Below, piece by piece: positions 1 through 13,120 of a stretch of 64,000 bases of DNA (positions within the stretch are counted from its first letter, which is position 1; each line of letters starts with the position of its first letter). Under the pieces are notes generated by a model, which was given only the letters and a program-made list of their open reading frames with translations, had not been told where the DNA came from and searched no databases. The position numbers were made by a program, and so were the translations under genes. The stretch is taken from contig NW_027480543.1 in NCBI RefSeq assembly GCF_051401765.1, forward strand, positions 1 through 64,000, read 5' to 3'. The DNA is from Calliopsis andreniformis. Its lineage: Eukaryota > Arthropoda > Insecta > Hymenoptera > Andrenidae.

Positions 1-2393
1 TGAGTATTGAAGATTGAGGATTGATGACTGAGGATTGAGGACTGAGGATTGGGGATTGAGGATTGATGATTGATGATTGAGGATTGAAGATTCAATATTG
101 AGGATTGAGGATTGAGGATTGAGGATTGAGGATTGAGGTTTGAGGATTGAGGATTGAGGATTGAAGATTGAGTATTGAGGATTGAAGGTTGAGGATTGTG
201 GATTGAGGTCTGAGGATTGAGGAGTGAATATTGAGGATTGGGGACAGAGTGTTGGGGGTTGAGTGATGAGAATTGATGTTTGTGGATAGAGATTTGAAGA
301 TTGCAGATTGAGTATTGAGTATTGAAAACTGTTAATTGATGATATTCTTTGGAGGATTGAGGATTGACAACTGATTGTTGAGGACTGAGGTCTGAAGATT
401 GAGGATTCAGGATTGAGGATTCAGGATTGAGGTTTGAGGACTGAGGATTGAGGATTGAGGATTGAGGATTGAGGATTGAGGATTGAGGATTGAGGACAGA
501 GGATTGAAGATTAAGGATTGGGTATTGAGGATTGAACATTGAGGATTGTGGATTGAGAGTTAAAGGCTGAGGATTGAGGATTGAGAATTGAGGATTGAGG
601 ATTGAGTATTGAAGATTGAGTATTGATGCCTGAGGATTGAGTATTGAGGATTGAGGATTGGTGATTGAAGATTGAGTATTGAGGATTGAAGATTGAGGAT
701 TGAGGATTGAGGATTGGGTATTGAGGATTGAAGGTTGAGGATTCAGGATTGAGGATTGAGTATTGAGGATTGAGGATTGAGGATTGAGGATTGAAGATTG
801 GGTATTGAAGATTGAAGATTGAGGATTGAGGATTGCGGATTGAGGGTTGAGGATTGAGGATTGAGCATTGAAGATTGAGGATTGGGGATTGAGGATTGAC
901 GATTGAGGATTGAGTATTGAGGAATGAAGATTGAGTATTGATGATTGAATAATGAGGATTGAGGATTGAGTGTTGAGGATTGAGGACGAGGACTGACGGT
1001 TGAGGATTGAGGATTGAGCATTGAGGATTGAAGATTGATGACTGGGGATTGAGGATTGAAGATTGAGGATTAAGGACTGAAGATTGGGGATTGAGTATCT
1101 TGGATTGGAGATTGACTATGGAGGATTGAAGATTGACGATTGAGGATTGAGGATTGAGAATTGAGAATTGAGAATTGAGAATGAGGACTGAGGGTTGAGG
1201 ATTGAGGTTTGAGGAACGAGGATTGAGGATTGAGGATTGAGGATTGAAGATTGATTATTGATGATTGAATATTGAGGATTGAGGATTGAGGGTTGAGGAT
1301 TGAGGACGAGGACAGACGGTTGAGGATTGAGGTTTGAGGATTGAGGATTGAGGATTGAGGACTGAGGCTTGAGGATTGAGGGTTGAGCATTGTGGATTGA
1401 CGATTGATGGCTGGCGATTGAGGATTGAAGATTGAGCATTAAGGATTGAGGATTGGGGATTGAGGATGTAGGATAGGAGATTGATTATTGAGGATTGGAG
1501 ATTGAGGATTGAGGATCGAGGATTGAGGATTGAGAATTGAGGATTGAGGATGAAGACTGAGGGTTGAGGATTGAGGTTTGAGGAACGAGGATTGAGGATT
1601 GAGGATTGAGGACTAAGGATTGACGATTGAGTATTGAAGATTGAGGATTGATGACTGAGGATTGACGACTGAGGATTGAGGATTCAGGATTGAGGTTTGA
1701 GGACTGAGGATTGAGGATTGAGGATTGAGTATTGAAGATTGAGGATTGATGATTGAGGGTTGTGTATTGAGGACGAGGACTGAGGGTTGAGTATTGATAC
1801 TTGAGGTCTGAGGATTGAGGATTGTGGATTGGGAATTGAGGATTGAGGATTGAAGATTGAGGATTGGGTATTGAGGGTTGAAGAATGAGGATTGAGGATT
1901 GAGGATTGAGGATTGGGGATTGAAGTTTCAGTATTGAGGATTAAAGATTGAGGATTGAGGATTGAGGAACGAGGATTGAGGATTGAGGATTGTGGACAGA
2001 GGATTGACGATTGAGTATTGAAGATTGAGGATTTATTACTGAGGATTGAGGATTAAGGATTGAAGATTGGGGATTGAGGATCTAGGATTGGAGATTGATT
2101 ATTGAGGATTGAAGATTGAGGATTGAGGATTGAGGATTGAGTATTGAGAATTGAGGATGAGGACTGAGGGTTGAGGATTGTGGTCTGAGGAATGAGGATT
2201 GAGGGTTGAGGTTTGAGGATTGAGGATTGAGGATTGAGGATTGAGTATTGAAGATTGAGTATTGATGCCTGAGGATTGAGGATTGAGGATTGAGGATGAT
2301 GTCTGAGGGTTGAGGATTGAGGGTGAGGACTGAGGGTTGAGGATTGAGGTTTGAGGAACGAGGATTGAGGATTGAGGACTAAGGATTGACGAT
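1..2393. repeat. Alpha higher-order repeat, full copy 1 (2,393 bp)
   Basis: Position 1 recurs at 2394, and landmarks keep the same offset (module A core at 341 and 2734), giving a 2,393-bp period. The length is not a multiple of seven (341 units plus 6 bases) because some units are 6 bp long, such as GAGGAC inside the GAGGACGAGGACTGA motif. The copy holds one module A near its start and no module B. The phase of this copy is arbitrary: the array continues to the left of the window. Confidence 0.9.
241..400. repeat. Module A, class A1 (7 copies)
   Basis: A 160-bp run of unusual heptamers: GGGGACA, GAGTGTT, GGGGGTT, GAGTGAT, then GATGATATTCTTTGGAGG and GACAACTGATTGTTGAGG. It keeps the seven-base register throughout, so it is diverged satellite and not an insertion. 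The GATATTC core lies at 341, 2734, 7393, 9828, 12221, 19570 and 24475. Class A1 is marked by CTTTGG after the core. It contains the longest G run I noticed (five). Confidence 0.85.
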
Positions 2394-4267
2394 TGAGTAT
2401 TGAAGATTGAGGATTGATGACTGAGGATTGAGGACTGAGGATTGGGGATTGAGGATTGATGATTGATGATTGAGGATTGAAGATTCAATATTGAGGATTG
2501 AGGATTGAGGATTGAGGAATGAGGATTGAGGTTTGAGGATTGAGGATTGAGGATTGAAGATTGAGTATTGAGGATTGAAGGTTGAGGATTGTGGATTGAG
2601 GTCTGAGGATTGAGGAGTGAATATTGAGGATTGGGGACAGAGGGTTGGGGGTTGAGTGATGAGAATTGATGTTTGTGGATAGAGATTTGAAGATTGCAGA
2701 TTGAGTATTGAGTATTGAAAACTGTGAATTGATGATATTCTTTGGAGGATTGAGGATTGACAACTGATTGTTGAGGACTGAGGTCTGAAGATTGAGGATT
2801 CAGGATTGAGGATTCAGGATTGAGGTTTGAGGACTGAGGATTGAGGATTGAGGATTGAGGATTGAGGATTGAGGATTGAGGATTGAGGACTGAGGATTGA
2901 AGATTAAGGATTGGGTATTGAGGATTGAACATTGAGGATTGTGGATTGAGAGTTAAAGGCTGAGGATTGAGGATTGAGAATTGAGGATTGAGGATTGAGT
3001 ATTGAAGATTGAGTATTGATGCCTGAGGATTGAGTATTGAGGATTGAGGATTGGTGATTGAAGATTGAGTATTGAGGATTGAAGATTGAGGATTGAGGAT
3101 TGAGGATTGGGTATTGAGGATTGAAGGTTGAGGATTCAGGATTGAGGATTGAGTATTGAGGATTGAGGATTTTGGATTGAGGATTGAAGATTGAGTATTG
3201 AGGATTGAAGATTGAGGATTGAGGATTGCGGATTGAGGGTTGAGGATTGAGGATTGAGCATTGAAGATTGAGGATTGGGGATTGAGGATTGACGATTGAG
3301 GATTGAGTATTGAGGATTGAAGATTGAGTATTGATGATTGAATAATGAGGATTGAGGATTGAGTGTTGAGGATTGAGGACGAGGACTGACGGTTGAGGAT
3401 TGAGGATTGAGCATTGAGGATTGAAGATTGATGACTGGGGATTGAGGATTGAAGATTGAGGATTAAGGACTGAAGATTGGGGATTGAGTATCTTGGATTG
3501 GAGATTGACTATGGAGGATTGAAGATTGACGATTGAGGATTGAGGATTGAGAATTGAGAATTGAGAATTGAGAATGAGGACTGAGGGTTGAGGATTGAGG
3601 TTTGAGGAACGAGGATTGAGGATTGAGGATTGAGGATTGAAGATTGATTATTGATGATTGAATATTGAGGATTGAGGATTGAGGGTTGAGGATTGAGGAC
3701 GAGGACAGACGGTTGAGGATTGAGGTTTGAGGATTGAGGATTGAGGATTGAGGACTGAGGCTTGAGGATTGAGGGTTGAGCATTGTGGATTGACGATTGA
3801 TGGCTGGCGATTGAGGATTGAAGATTGAGCATTAAGGATTGAGGATTGGGGATTGAGGATGTAGGATTGGAGATTGATTATTGAGGATTGGAGATTGAGG
3901 ATTGAGGATCGAGGATTGAGGATTGAGAATTGAGGATTGAGGATGAAGACTGAGGGTTGAGGATTGAGGTTTGAAGAACGAGGATTGAGGATTGAGGATT
4001 GAGGACTAAGGATTGACGATTGAGTATTGAAGATTGAGGATTGATGACTGAGGATTGACGACTGAGGATTGAGGATTCAGGATTGAGGTTTGAGGACTGA
4101 GGATTGAGGATTGAGGATTGAGTATTGAAGATTGAGGATTGATGATTGAGGGTTGTGTATTGAGGACGAGGACTGAGGGTTGAGTATTGATACTTGAGGT
4201 CTGAGGATTGAGGATTGTGGATTGGGAATTGAGGATTGAGGATTGAAGATTGAGGATTGGGTATTGA
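2394..4267. repeat. Alpha higher-order repeat, copy 2, truncated
   Basis: This stretch follows copy 1 at a 2,393-bp offset and is nearly identical to it for about 1.87 kb. It then stops abruptly: after the shared text GATTGGGTATTGA, copy 1 continues GGGTTGAAGAATG (near 1870), but this copy continues ACCATGAGAATTC at 4268. That is a clean junction between two repeat types. It looks like the product of an unequal exchange, not of gradual divergence. Confidence 0.85.
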
Positions 4268-5365
4268 ACCATGAGAATTCAGGATATTTTTTGAGTATTG
4301 AGAATTGATGATTGATGGTTGAGTATTGAGGATTGATGGCTGAGGATTTTGTGTTGAGTATTGAGGATTGAGGATTGAGGATTGAGTATAGAGGATTGAG
4401 GATTGAAGATTGAGTATTGATGATTGAATATTGAGGATTGAGGATTGAGGTTTGAGGATTGAGGACGAGGACTGACCGTTGAGGATTGACGATTGAGGGT
4501 TGAGGATTGAGGATTGACGAGTGAGGATTGAGGATTGATGATTGAGGATTGAGGATTGAGGATTGAGGATTGATGATTGAGGATTGAAGATTGACTATTG
4601 ATGATTGAAGATTGAGGATTGAGGATTGAGGGTTGAGGATTGAGGACGAGGACTGACGGTTGAGTATTGAGGTTTGAGGATTGAGGGTTGAGGGTTGAGG
4701 AATGGGGATTGACGATTGAGTATTGAAGATTGAGGATTTATGACTGAGGATTGAGGATTGAGGATTGAGGATTGGGGATTGAAGGTTGAGTATTGAGGAT
4801 TGAATATTGAGGATTGAGGATTGAGGATTGAGGATTGAGGACAGAGGATTGACGATTGAGTATTGAAGAATGAGGATTTATGACTGAGGATTGAAGATTA
4901 AGGGTTGAAGATTGGGGATTGAGGATCTAGGATTGGAGATTCATTATTGAGGATTGAAGATTGAGGATTGAGGATTGAGGATTGAGAATTGAGAATAGAG
5001 AATTGAGGATGAGGACTGAGGGTTGAGGATTGAGGTTTGAAGGTTGAGGATTGAGGGCTGAGGATTGAGGATTGAGGATTGAGGATTGAGGACAGAGGAT
5101 TGACGATTGAGTATTGAAGAATGAGGATTTATGACTGAGGATTGAAGATTAAGGGTTGAAGATTGGGGATTGAGGACCATAGGATTGGAGATTGATTATT
5201 GAGGATTGAAGATTGAGGATTGAGGATTGAGGATTGAGAATTGAGAATTGAGTATGAGGACTGAGGGTTGAGGATTGAGGTTTGAGGAATGAGGATTGAG
5301 GGTTGAGGATTGAGGATTGAGGATTGAGGATTGAGGATTGAGTATTGAAGATTGAGTATTGATGC
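4268..5365. repeat. Junction block between alpha and beta repeats
   Basis: About 1.1 kb of diverged heptamers that is not part of the 2,393/2,435-bp series. It opens with a module B variant (ACCATGAGAATTC at 4268). It also contains a string starting ACAGAGGATTGACG at 4841 that recurs at 5092, a local 251-bp duplication. Related strings appear near 21,560 and 26,465, so the block resembles the repeats of the 21-30 kb region more than its neighbours. I see no gene-like or unique sequence in it. Confidence 0.75.
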
Positions 5366-7052
5366 CTGAGGATTGAGGATTGAGGATTGAGGATTGATGA
5401 TTGAGGATTGAAGATTGATTATTGATGATTGAAGATTGAGGATTGAGGATTGAGTGTTGAGGATTGAGGACGAGGACTGACGGTTGAGGATTGAGGTTTG
5501 AGGATTGAGGGTTGAGGATTGAGGACTGAGGCTGAGGATTGAGGTTTGAGGAATGAGGATTCAGGGTTGAGGATTGAGGATTGAGGATTGAGGATTGAGG
5601 ATTGAGGATTGAGGTTTGAGGATTGAGTATTGAGGATTGACGCTTGAGGATTGAGGGTTGAGGATGTAGGATAGAAGAGAGAGGACTGAGTGTTGAGGAT
5701 TGAGTGTTGAGAATTGATGCTTGAGGTTTGAGATTTGATTATTGAATATTCTGGATTGAGTATTGAACCATGAGTATTCAGGATGTTCTATTGAGTATTG
5801 AGAATTGAGGATTGATGGTTGAACATTGAGGATTTATGGTTGTGGGTTGAGTGTTGAATATTGAGGATTGAGGATTGAGGATTGAGGATTGATGATTGAG
5901 GATTGAAGATTGATTATTGATGATTGAATATTGAGGATTGAGGATTGAGGGTTGAGGATTGAGGACGAGGACAGACGGTTGAGGATTGAGGTTTGAGGAT
6001 TGAGGATTGAGGATTGAGGACTGAGGCTTGAGGATTGAGGGTTGAGCATTGTGGATTGACGATTGATGGCTGGCGATTGAGGATTGAAGATTGAGCATTA
6101 AGGATTGAGGATTGGGGATTGAGGATGTAGGATTGGAGATTGATTATTGAGGATTGGTGATTGAGGATTGAGGATCGAGGATTGAGGATTGAGAATTGAG
6201 AATTGAGGATGAAGACTGAGGGTTGAGGATTGAGGTTTGAGGAACGAGGATTGAGGATTGAGGATTGAGGACTAAGGATTGACGATTGAGTATTGAAGAT
6301 TGAGGATTGATGACTGAGGATTGACGACTGAGGATTGAGGATTCAGGATTGAGGTTTGAGGACTGAGGATTGAGGATTGAGGATTGAGTATTGAAGATTG
6401 AGGATTGATGATTGAGGGTTGTGTATTGAGGACGAGGACTGAGGGTTGAGTATTGATACTTGAGGTCTGAGGATTGAGGATTGTGGATTGCGAATTGAGG
6501 ATTGAGGATTGAAGATTGAGGATTGGGTATTGAGGGTTGAAGAATGAGGATTGAGGATTGAGGATTGAGGATTGGGGATTGAAGTTTCAGTATTGAGGAT
6601 TAAAGATTGAGGATTGAGGATTGAGGAACGAGGATTGAGGATTGAGGATTGTGGACAGAGGATTGACGATTGAGTATTGAAGATTGAGGATTTATTACTG
6701 AGGATTGAGGATTAAGGATTGAAGATTGGGGATTGAGGATCTAGGATTGGAGATTGATTATTGAGGATTGAAGATTGAGGATTGAGGATTGAGGATTGAG
6801 GATTGAGAATTGAGGATGAGGACTGAGGGTTGAGGATTGTGGTCTGAGGAATGAGGATTGAGGGTTGAGGTTTGAGGATTGAGGATTGAGGATTGAGGAT
6901 TGAGTATTGAAGATTGAGTATTGATGCCTGAGGATTGAGGATTGAGGATTGAGGATGATATCTGAGGGTTGAGGATTGAGGGTGAGGACTGAGGGTTGAG
7001 GATTGAGGTTTGAGGAACGAGGATTGAGGATTGAGGACTAAGGATTGACGAT
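5366..7052. repeat. Beta higher-order repeat, copy 1, left-truncated
   Basis: Corresponds to the last two thirds of the 2,435-bp beta repeat. Its module B (ACCATG at 5767) recurs at 8202, 2,435 bp on, and the sequence between about 5,370 and 7,800 is repeated at that offset up to about 10,235. From roughly 5,900 onward it follows alpha (offset 4,659 from copy 1). Only the first 530 bp or so are beta-specific. Confidence 0.85.
5767..5795. repeat. Module B, class B1 (ACCATGAGTATTCAGG)
   Basis: Copies start at 5767, 8202, 15751, 17242, 18690 and 23595. Each is preceded by a diverged stretch of about 95 bp containing GAAGAGAGAGG and ATATTCTGG (or GTATTCTGG). Two related copies read ACCATGAGAATTC (4268 and about 14,282). 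The units remain in the seven-base register (GAACCAT, GAGTATT, CAGGATG, TTCTATT). Confidence 0.85.
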
Positions 7053-9487
7053 TGAGTATTGAAGATTGAGGATTGATGACTGAGGATTGAGGACTGAGGA
7101 TTGGGGATTGAGGATTGATGATTGATGATTGAGGATTGAAGATTCAATATTGAGGATTGAGGATTGAGGATTGAGGATTGAGGATTGAGGTTTGAGGATT
7201 GAGGATTGAGGATTGAAGATTGAGTATTGAGGATTGAAGGTTGAGGATTGTGGATTGAGGTCTGAGGATTGAGGAGTGAATATTGAGGATTGGGGACAGA
7301 GTGTTGGGGGTTGAGTGATGAGAATTGATGTTTGTGGATAGAGATTTGAAGATTGCAGATTGAGTATTGAGTATTGAAAACTGTTAATTGATGATATTCT
7401 TTGGAGGATTGAGGATTGACAACTGATTGTTGAGGACTGAGGTCTGAAGATTGAGGATTCAGGATTGAGGATTCAGGATTGAGGTTTGAGGACTGAGGAT
7501 TGAGGATTGAGGATTGAGGATTGAGGATTGAGGATTGAGGATTGAGGACAGAGGATTGAAGATTAAGGATTGGGTATTGAGGATTGAACATTGAGGATTG
7601 TGGATTGAGAGTTAAAGGCTGAGGATTGAGGATTGAGAATTGAGGATTGAGGATTGAGTATTGAAGATTGAGTATTGATGCCTGAGGATTGAGTATTGAG
7701 GATTGAGGATTGGTGATTGAAGATTGAGTATTGAGGATTGAAGATTGAGGATTGAGGATTGAGGATTGGGTATTGAGGATTGAAGGTTGAGGATTCAGGA
7801 TTGAGGATTGAGGATTGAGGATTGAGGATTGATGATTGAGGATTGAAGATTGATTATTGATGATTGAAGATTGAGGATTGAGGATTGAGTGTTGAGGATT
7901 GAGGACGAGGACTGACGGTTGAGGATTGAGGTTTGAGGATTGAGGGTTGAGGATTGAGGACTGAGGCTGAGGATTGAGGTTTGAGGAATGAGGATTCAGG
8001 GTTGAGGATTGAGGATTGAGGATTGAGGATTGAGGATTGAGGATTGAGGTTTGAGGATTGAGTATTGAGGATTGACGCTTGAGGATTGAGGGTTGAGGAT
8101 GTAGGATAGAAGAGAGAGGACTGAGTGTTGAGGATTGAGTGTTGAGAATTGATGCTTGAGGTTTGAGATTTGATTATTGAATATTCTGGATTGAGTATTG
8201 AACCATGAGTATTCAGGATGTTCTATTGAGTATTGAGAATTGAGGATTGATGGTTGAACATTGAGGATTTATGGTTGTGGGTTGAGTGTTGAATATTGAG
8301 GATTGAGGATTGAGGATTGAGGATTGATGATTGAGGATTGAAGATTGATTATTGATGATTGAATATTGAGGATTGAGGATTGAGGGTTGAGGATTGAGGA
8401 CGAGGACAGACGGTTGAGGATTGAGGTTTGAGGATTGAGGATTGAGGATTGAGGACTGAGGCTTGAGGATTGAGGGTTGAGCATTGTGGATTGACGATTG
8501 ATGGCTGGCGATTGAGGATTGAAGATTGAGCATTAAGGATTGAGGATTGGGGATTGAGGATGTAGGATTGGAGATTGATTATTGAGGATTGGTGATTGAG
8601 GATTGAGGATCGAGGATTGAGGATTGAGAATTGAGAATTGAGGATGAAGACTGAGGGTTGAGGATTGAGGTTTGAGGAACGAGGATTGAGGATTGAGGAT
8701 TGAGGACTAAGGATTGACGATTGAGTATTGAAGATTGAGGATTGATGACTGAGGATTGACGACTGAGGATTGAGGATTCAGGATTGAGGTTTGAGGACTG
8801 AGGATTGAGGATTGAGGATTGAGTATTGAAGATTGAGGATTGATGATTGAGGGTTGTGTATTGAGGACGAGGACTGAGGGTTGAGTATTGATACTTGAGG
8901 TCTGAGGATTGAGGATTGTGGATTGCGAATTGAGGATTGAGGATTGAAGATTGAGGATTGGGTATTGAGGGTTGAAGAATGAGGATTGAGGATTGAGGAT
9001 TGAGGATTGGGGATTGAAGTTTCAGTATTGAGGATTAAAGATTGAGGATTGAGGATTGAGGAACGAGGATTGAGGATTGAGGATTGTGGACAGAGGATTG
9101 ACGATTGAGTATTGAAGATTGAGGATTTATTACTGAGGATTGAGGATTAAGGATTGAAGATTGGGGATTGAGGATCTAGGATTGGAGATTGATTATTGAG
9201 GATTGAAGATTGAGGATTGAGGATTGAGGATTGAGGATTGAGAATTGAGGATGAGGACTGAGGGTTGAGGATTGTGGTCTGAGGAATGAGGATTGAGGGT
9301 TGAGGTTTGAGGATTGAGGATTGAGGATTGAGGATTGAGTATTGAAGATTGAGTATTGATGCCTGAGGATTGAGGATTGAGGATTGAGGATGATATCTGA
9401 GGGTTGAGGATTGAGGGTGAGGACTGAGGGTTGAGGATTGAGGTTTGAGGAACGAGGATTGAGGATTGAGGACTAAGGATTGACGAT
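7053..9487. repeat. Beta higher-order repeat, full copy 2 (2,435 bp)
   Basis: Starts in the same phase as position 1 and follows alpha for about 750 bp, with module A core at 7393. It then carries the beta cassette (about 7,801-8,335, module B at 8202) in place of the alpha cassette, and returns to alpha. The net gain over alpha is 42 bp, which is six heptamers. The left edge of the switch lies in a run of four perfect GAGGATT units. Confidence 0.87.
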
Positions 9488-11880
9488 TGAGTATTGAAGA
9501 TTGAGGATTGATGACTGAGGATTGAGGACTGAGGATTGGGGATTGAGGATTGATGATTGATGATTGAGGATTGAAGATTCAATATTGAGGATTGAGGATT
9601 GAGGATTGAGGAATGAGGATTGAGGTTTGAGGATTGAGGATTGAGGATTGAAGATTGAGTATTGAGGATTGAAGGTTGAGGATTGTGGATTGAGGTCTGA
9701 GGATTGAGGAGTGAATATTGAGGATTGGGGACAGAGTGTTGGGGGTTGAGTGATGAGAATTGATGTTTGTGGATAGAGATTTGAAGATTGCAGATTGAGT
9801 ATTGAGTATTGAAAACTGTGAATTGATGATATTCTTTGGAGGATTGAGGATTGACAACTGATTGTTGAGGACTGAGGTCTGAAGATTGAGGATTCAGGAT
9901 TGAGGATTCAGGATTGAGGTTTGAGGACTGAGGATTGAGGATTGAGGATTGAGGATTGAGGATTGAGGATTGAGGATTGAGGACAGAGGATTGAAGATTA
10001 AGGATTGGGTATTGAGGATTGAACATTGAGGATTGTGGATTGAGAGTTAAAGGCTGAGGATTGAGGATTGAGAATTGAGGATTGAGGATTGAGTATTGAA
10101 GATTGAGTATTGATGCCTGAGGATTGAGTATTGAGGATTGAGGATTGGTGATTGAAGATTGAGTATTGAGGATTGAAGATTGAGGATTGAGGATTGAGGA
10201 TTGGGTATTGAGGATTGAAGGTTGAGGATTCAGGATTGAGGATTGAGTATTGAGGATTGAGGATTTTGGATTGAGGATTGAAGATTGAGTATTGAGGATT
10301 GAAGATTGAGGATTGAGGATTGCGGATTGAGGGTTGAGGATTGAGGATTGAGCATTGAAGATTGAGGATTGGGGATTGAGGATTGACGATTGAGGATTGA
10401 GTATTGAGGATTGAAGATTGAGTATTGATGATTGAATAATGAGGATTGAGGATTGAGTGTTGAGGATTGAGGACGAGGACTGACGGTTGAGGATTGAGGA
10501 TTGAGCATTGAGGATTGAAGATTGATGACTGGGGATTGAGGATTGAAGATTGAGGATTAAGGACTGAAGATTGGGGATTGAGTATCTTGGATTGGAGATT
10601 GACTATGGAGGATTGAAGATTGACGATTGAGGATTGAGGATTGAGAATTGAGAATTGACAATTGAGAATGAGGACTGAGGGTTGAGGATTGAGGTTTGAG
10701 GAACGAGGATTGAGGATTGAGGATTGAGGATTGAAGATTGATTATTGATGATTGAATATTGAGGATTGAGGATTGAGGGCTGAGGATTGAGGACGAGGAC
10801 AGACGGTTGAGGATTGAGGTTTGAGGATTGAGGATTGAGGATTGAGGACTGAGGCTTGAGGATTGAGGGTTGAGCATTGTGGATTGACGATTGATGGCTG
10901 GCGATTGAGGATTGAAGATTGAGCATTAAGGATTGAGGATTGGGGATTGAGGATGTAGGATTGGAGATTGATTATTGAGGATTGGAGATTGAGGATTGAG
11001 GATCGAGGATTGAGGATTGAGAATTGAGGATTGAGGATGAAGACTGAGGGTTGAGGATTGAGGTTTGAAGAACGAGGATTGAGGATTGAGGATTGAGGAC
11101 TAAGGATTGACGATTGAGTATTGAAGATTGAGGATTGATGACTGAGGATTGACGACTGAGGATTGAGGATTCAGGATTGAGGTTTGAGGACTGAGGATTG
11201 AGGATTGAGGATTGAGTATTGAAGATTGAGGATTGATGATTGAGGGTTGTGTATTGAGGACGAGGACTGAGGGTTGAGTATTGATACTTGAGGTCTGAGG
11301 ATTGAGGATTGTGGATTGGGAATTGAGGATTGAGGATTGAAGATTGAGGATTGGGTATTGAGGGTTGAAGAATGAGGATTGAGGATTGAGGATTGAGGAT
11401 TGGGGATTGAAGTTTCAGTATTGAGGATTAAAGATTGAGGATTGAGGATTGAGGAACGAGGATTGAGGATTGAGGATTGTGGACAGAGGATTGACGATTG
11501 AGTATTGAAGATTGAGGATTTATTACTGAGGATTGAGGATTAAGGATTGAAGATTGGGGATTGAGGATCTAGGATTGGAGATTGATTATTGAGGATTGAA
11601 GATTGAGGATTGAGGATTGAGGATTGAGGATTGAGAATTGAGGATGAGGACTGAGGGTTGAGGATTGTGGTCTGAGGAATGAGGATTGAGGGTTGAGGTT
11701 TGAGGATTGAGGATTGAGGATTGAGGATTGAGTATTGAAGATTGAGTATTGATGCCTGAGGATTGAGGATTGAGGATTGAGGATGATGTCTGAGGGTTGA
11801 GGATTGAGGGTGAGGACTGAGGGTTGAGGATTGAGGTTTGAGGAACGAGGATTGAGGATTGAGGACTAAGGATTGACGAT
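9488..11880. repeat. Alpha higher-order repeat, full copy (2,393 bp)
   Basis: Same phase and length as copy 1: module A core at 9828 with the next at 12221, and no module B. It differs from copies 1 and 2 by scattered single bases, for example GACAATT at about 10,658 where the others read GAGAATT. Such small differences indicate recent homogenisation. Confidence 0.9.
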
Positions 11881-13120
11881 TGAGTATTGAAGATTGAGGA
11901 TTGATGACTGAGGATTGAGGACTGAGGATTGGGGATTGAGGATTGATGATTGATGATTGAGGATTGAAGATTCAATATTGAGGATTGAGGATTGAGGATT
12001 GAGGATTGAGGATTGAGGTTTGAGGATTGAGGATTGAGGATTGAAGATTGAGTATTGAGGATTGAAGGTTGAGGATTGTGGATTGAGGTCTGAGGATTGA
12101 GGAGTGAATATTGAGGATTGGGGACAGAGGGTTGGGGGTTGAGTGATGAGAATTGATGTTTGTGGATAGAGATTTGAAGATTGCAGATTGAGTATTGAGT
12201 ATTGAAAACTGTGAATTGATGATATTCTTTGGAGGATTGAGGATTGACAACTGATTGTTGAGGACTGAGGTCTGAAGATTGAGGATTCAGGATTGAGGAT
12301 TCAGGATTGAGGTTTGAGGACTGAGGATTGAGGATTGAGGATTGAGGATTGAGGATTGAGGATTGAGGATTGAGGACTGAGGATTGAAGATTAAGGATTG
12401 GGTATTGAGGATTGAACATTGAGGATTGTGGATTGAGAGTTAAAGGCTGAGGATTGAGGATTGAGAATTGAGGATTGAGGATTGAGTATTGAAGATTGAG
12501 TATTGATGCCTGAGGATTGAGTATTGAGGATTGAGGATTGGTGATTGAAGATTGAGTATTGAGGATTGAAGATTGAGGATTGAGGATTGAGGATTGGGTA
12601 TTGAGGATTGAAGGTTGAGGATTCAGGATTGAGGATTGAGTATTGAGGATTGAGGATTTTGGATTGAGGATTGAAGATTGAGTATTGAGGATTGAAGATT
12701 GAGGATTGAGGATTGCGGATTGAGGGTTGAGGATTGAGGATTGAGCATTGAAGATTGAGGATTGGGGATTGAGGATTGACGATTGAGGATTGAGTATTGA
12801 GGATTGAAGATTGAGTATTGATGATTGAATATTGAGGATTGAGGATTGAGTGTTGAGGATTGAGGACGAGGACTGACGGTTGAGGATTGAGGATTGAGCA
12901 TTGAGGATTGAAGATTGATGACTGGGGATTGAGGATTGAAGATTGAGGATTAAGGACTGAAGATTGGGGATTGAGTATCTTGGATTGGAGATTGACTATG
13001 GAGGATTGAAGATTGACGATTGAGGATTGAGGATTGAGAATTGAGAATTGAGAATTGAGAATGAGGACTGAGGGTTGAGGATTGAGGTTTGAGGAACGAG
13101 GATTGAGGATTGAGGATTGA
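11881..13120. repeat. Alpha higher-order repeat, right-truncated copy
   Basis: Follows alpha for its first 1,240 bp (module A core 12221). It then jumps to text found about 370 bp further along alpha. Both sites follow the same string, GAGGTTTGAGGAACGAGG, which occurs twice in full alpha copies (about 1,204 and 1,572). Recombination between those two strings would explain the internal deletion. Confidence 0.8.

Noticed and set aside
241..400. Module A as the remnant of a transposable element
   Set aside because: It has no terminal repeats, target-site duplication or coding similarity, and it parses into heptamers in register with both flanks. It is diverged satellite.
2099..2932. A 277-codon - strand frame repeated four times (2,099, 6,758, 9,193, 11,586) with few differences
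   Set aside because: The near identity follows from the 2,393/2,435-bp higher-order repeats, whose other frames and flanks are equally conserved. It is not evidence of protein-level selection.
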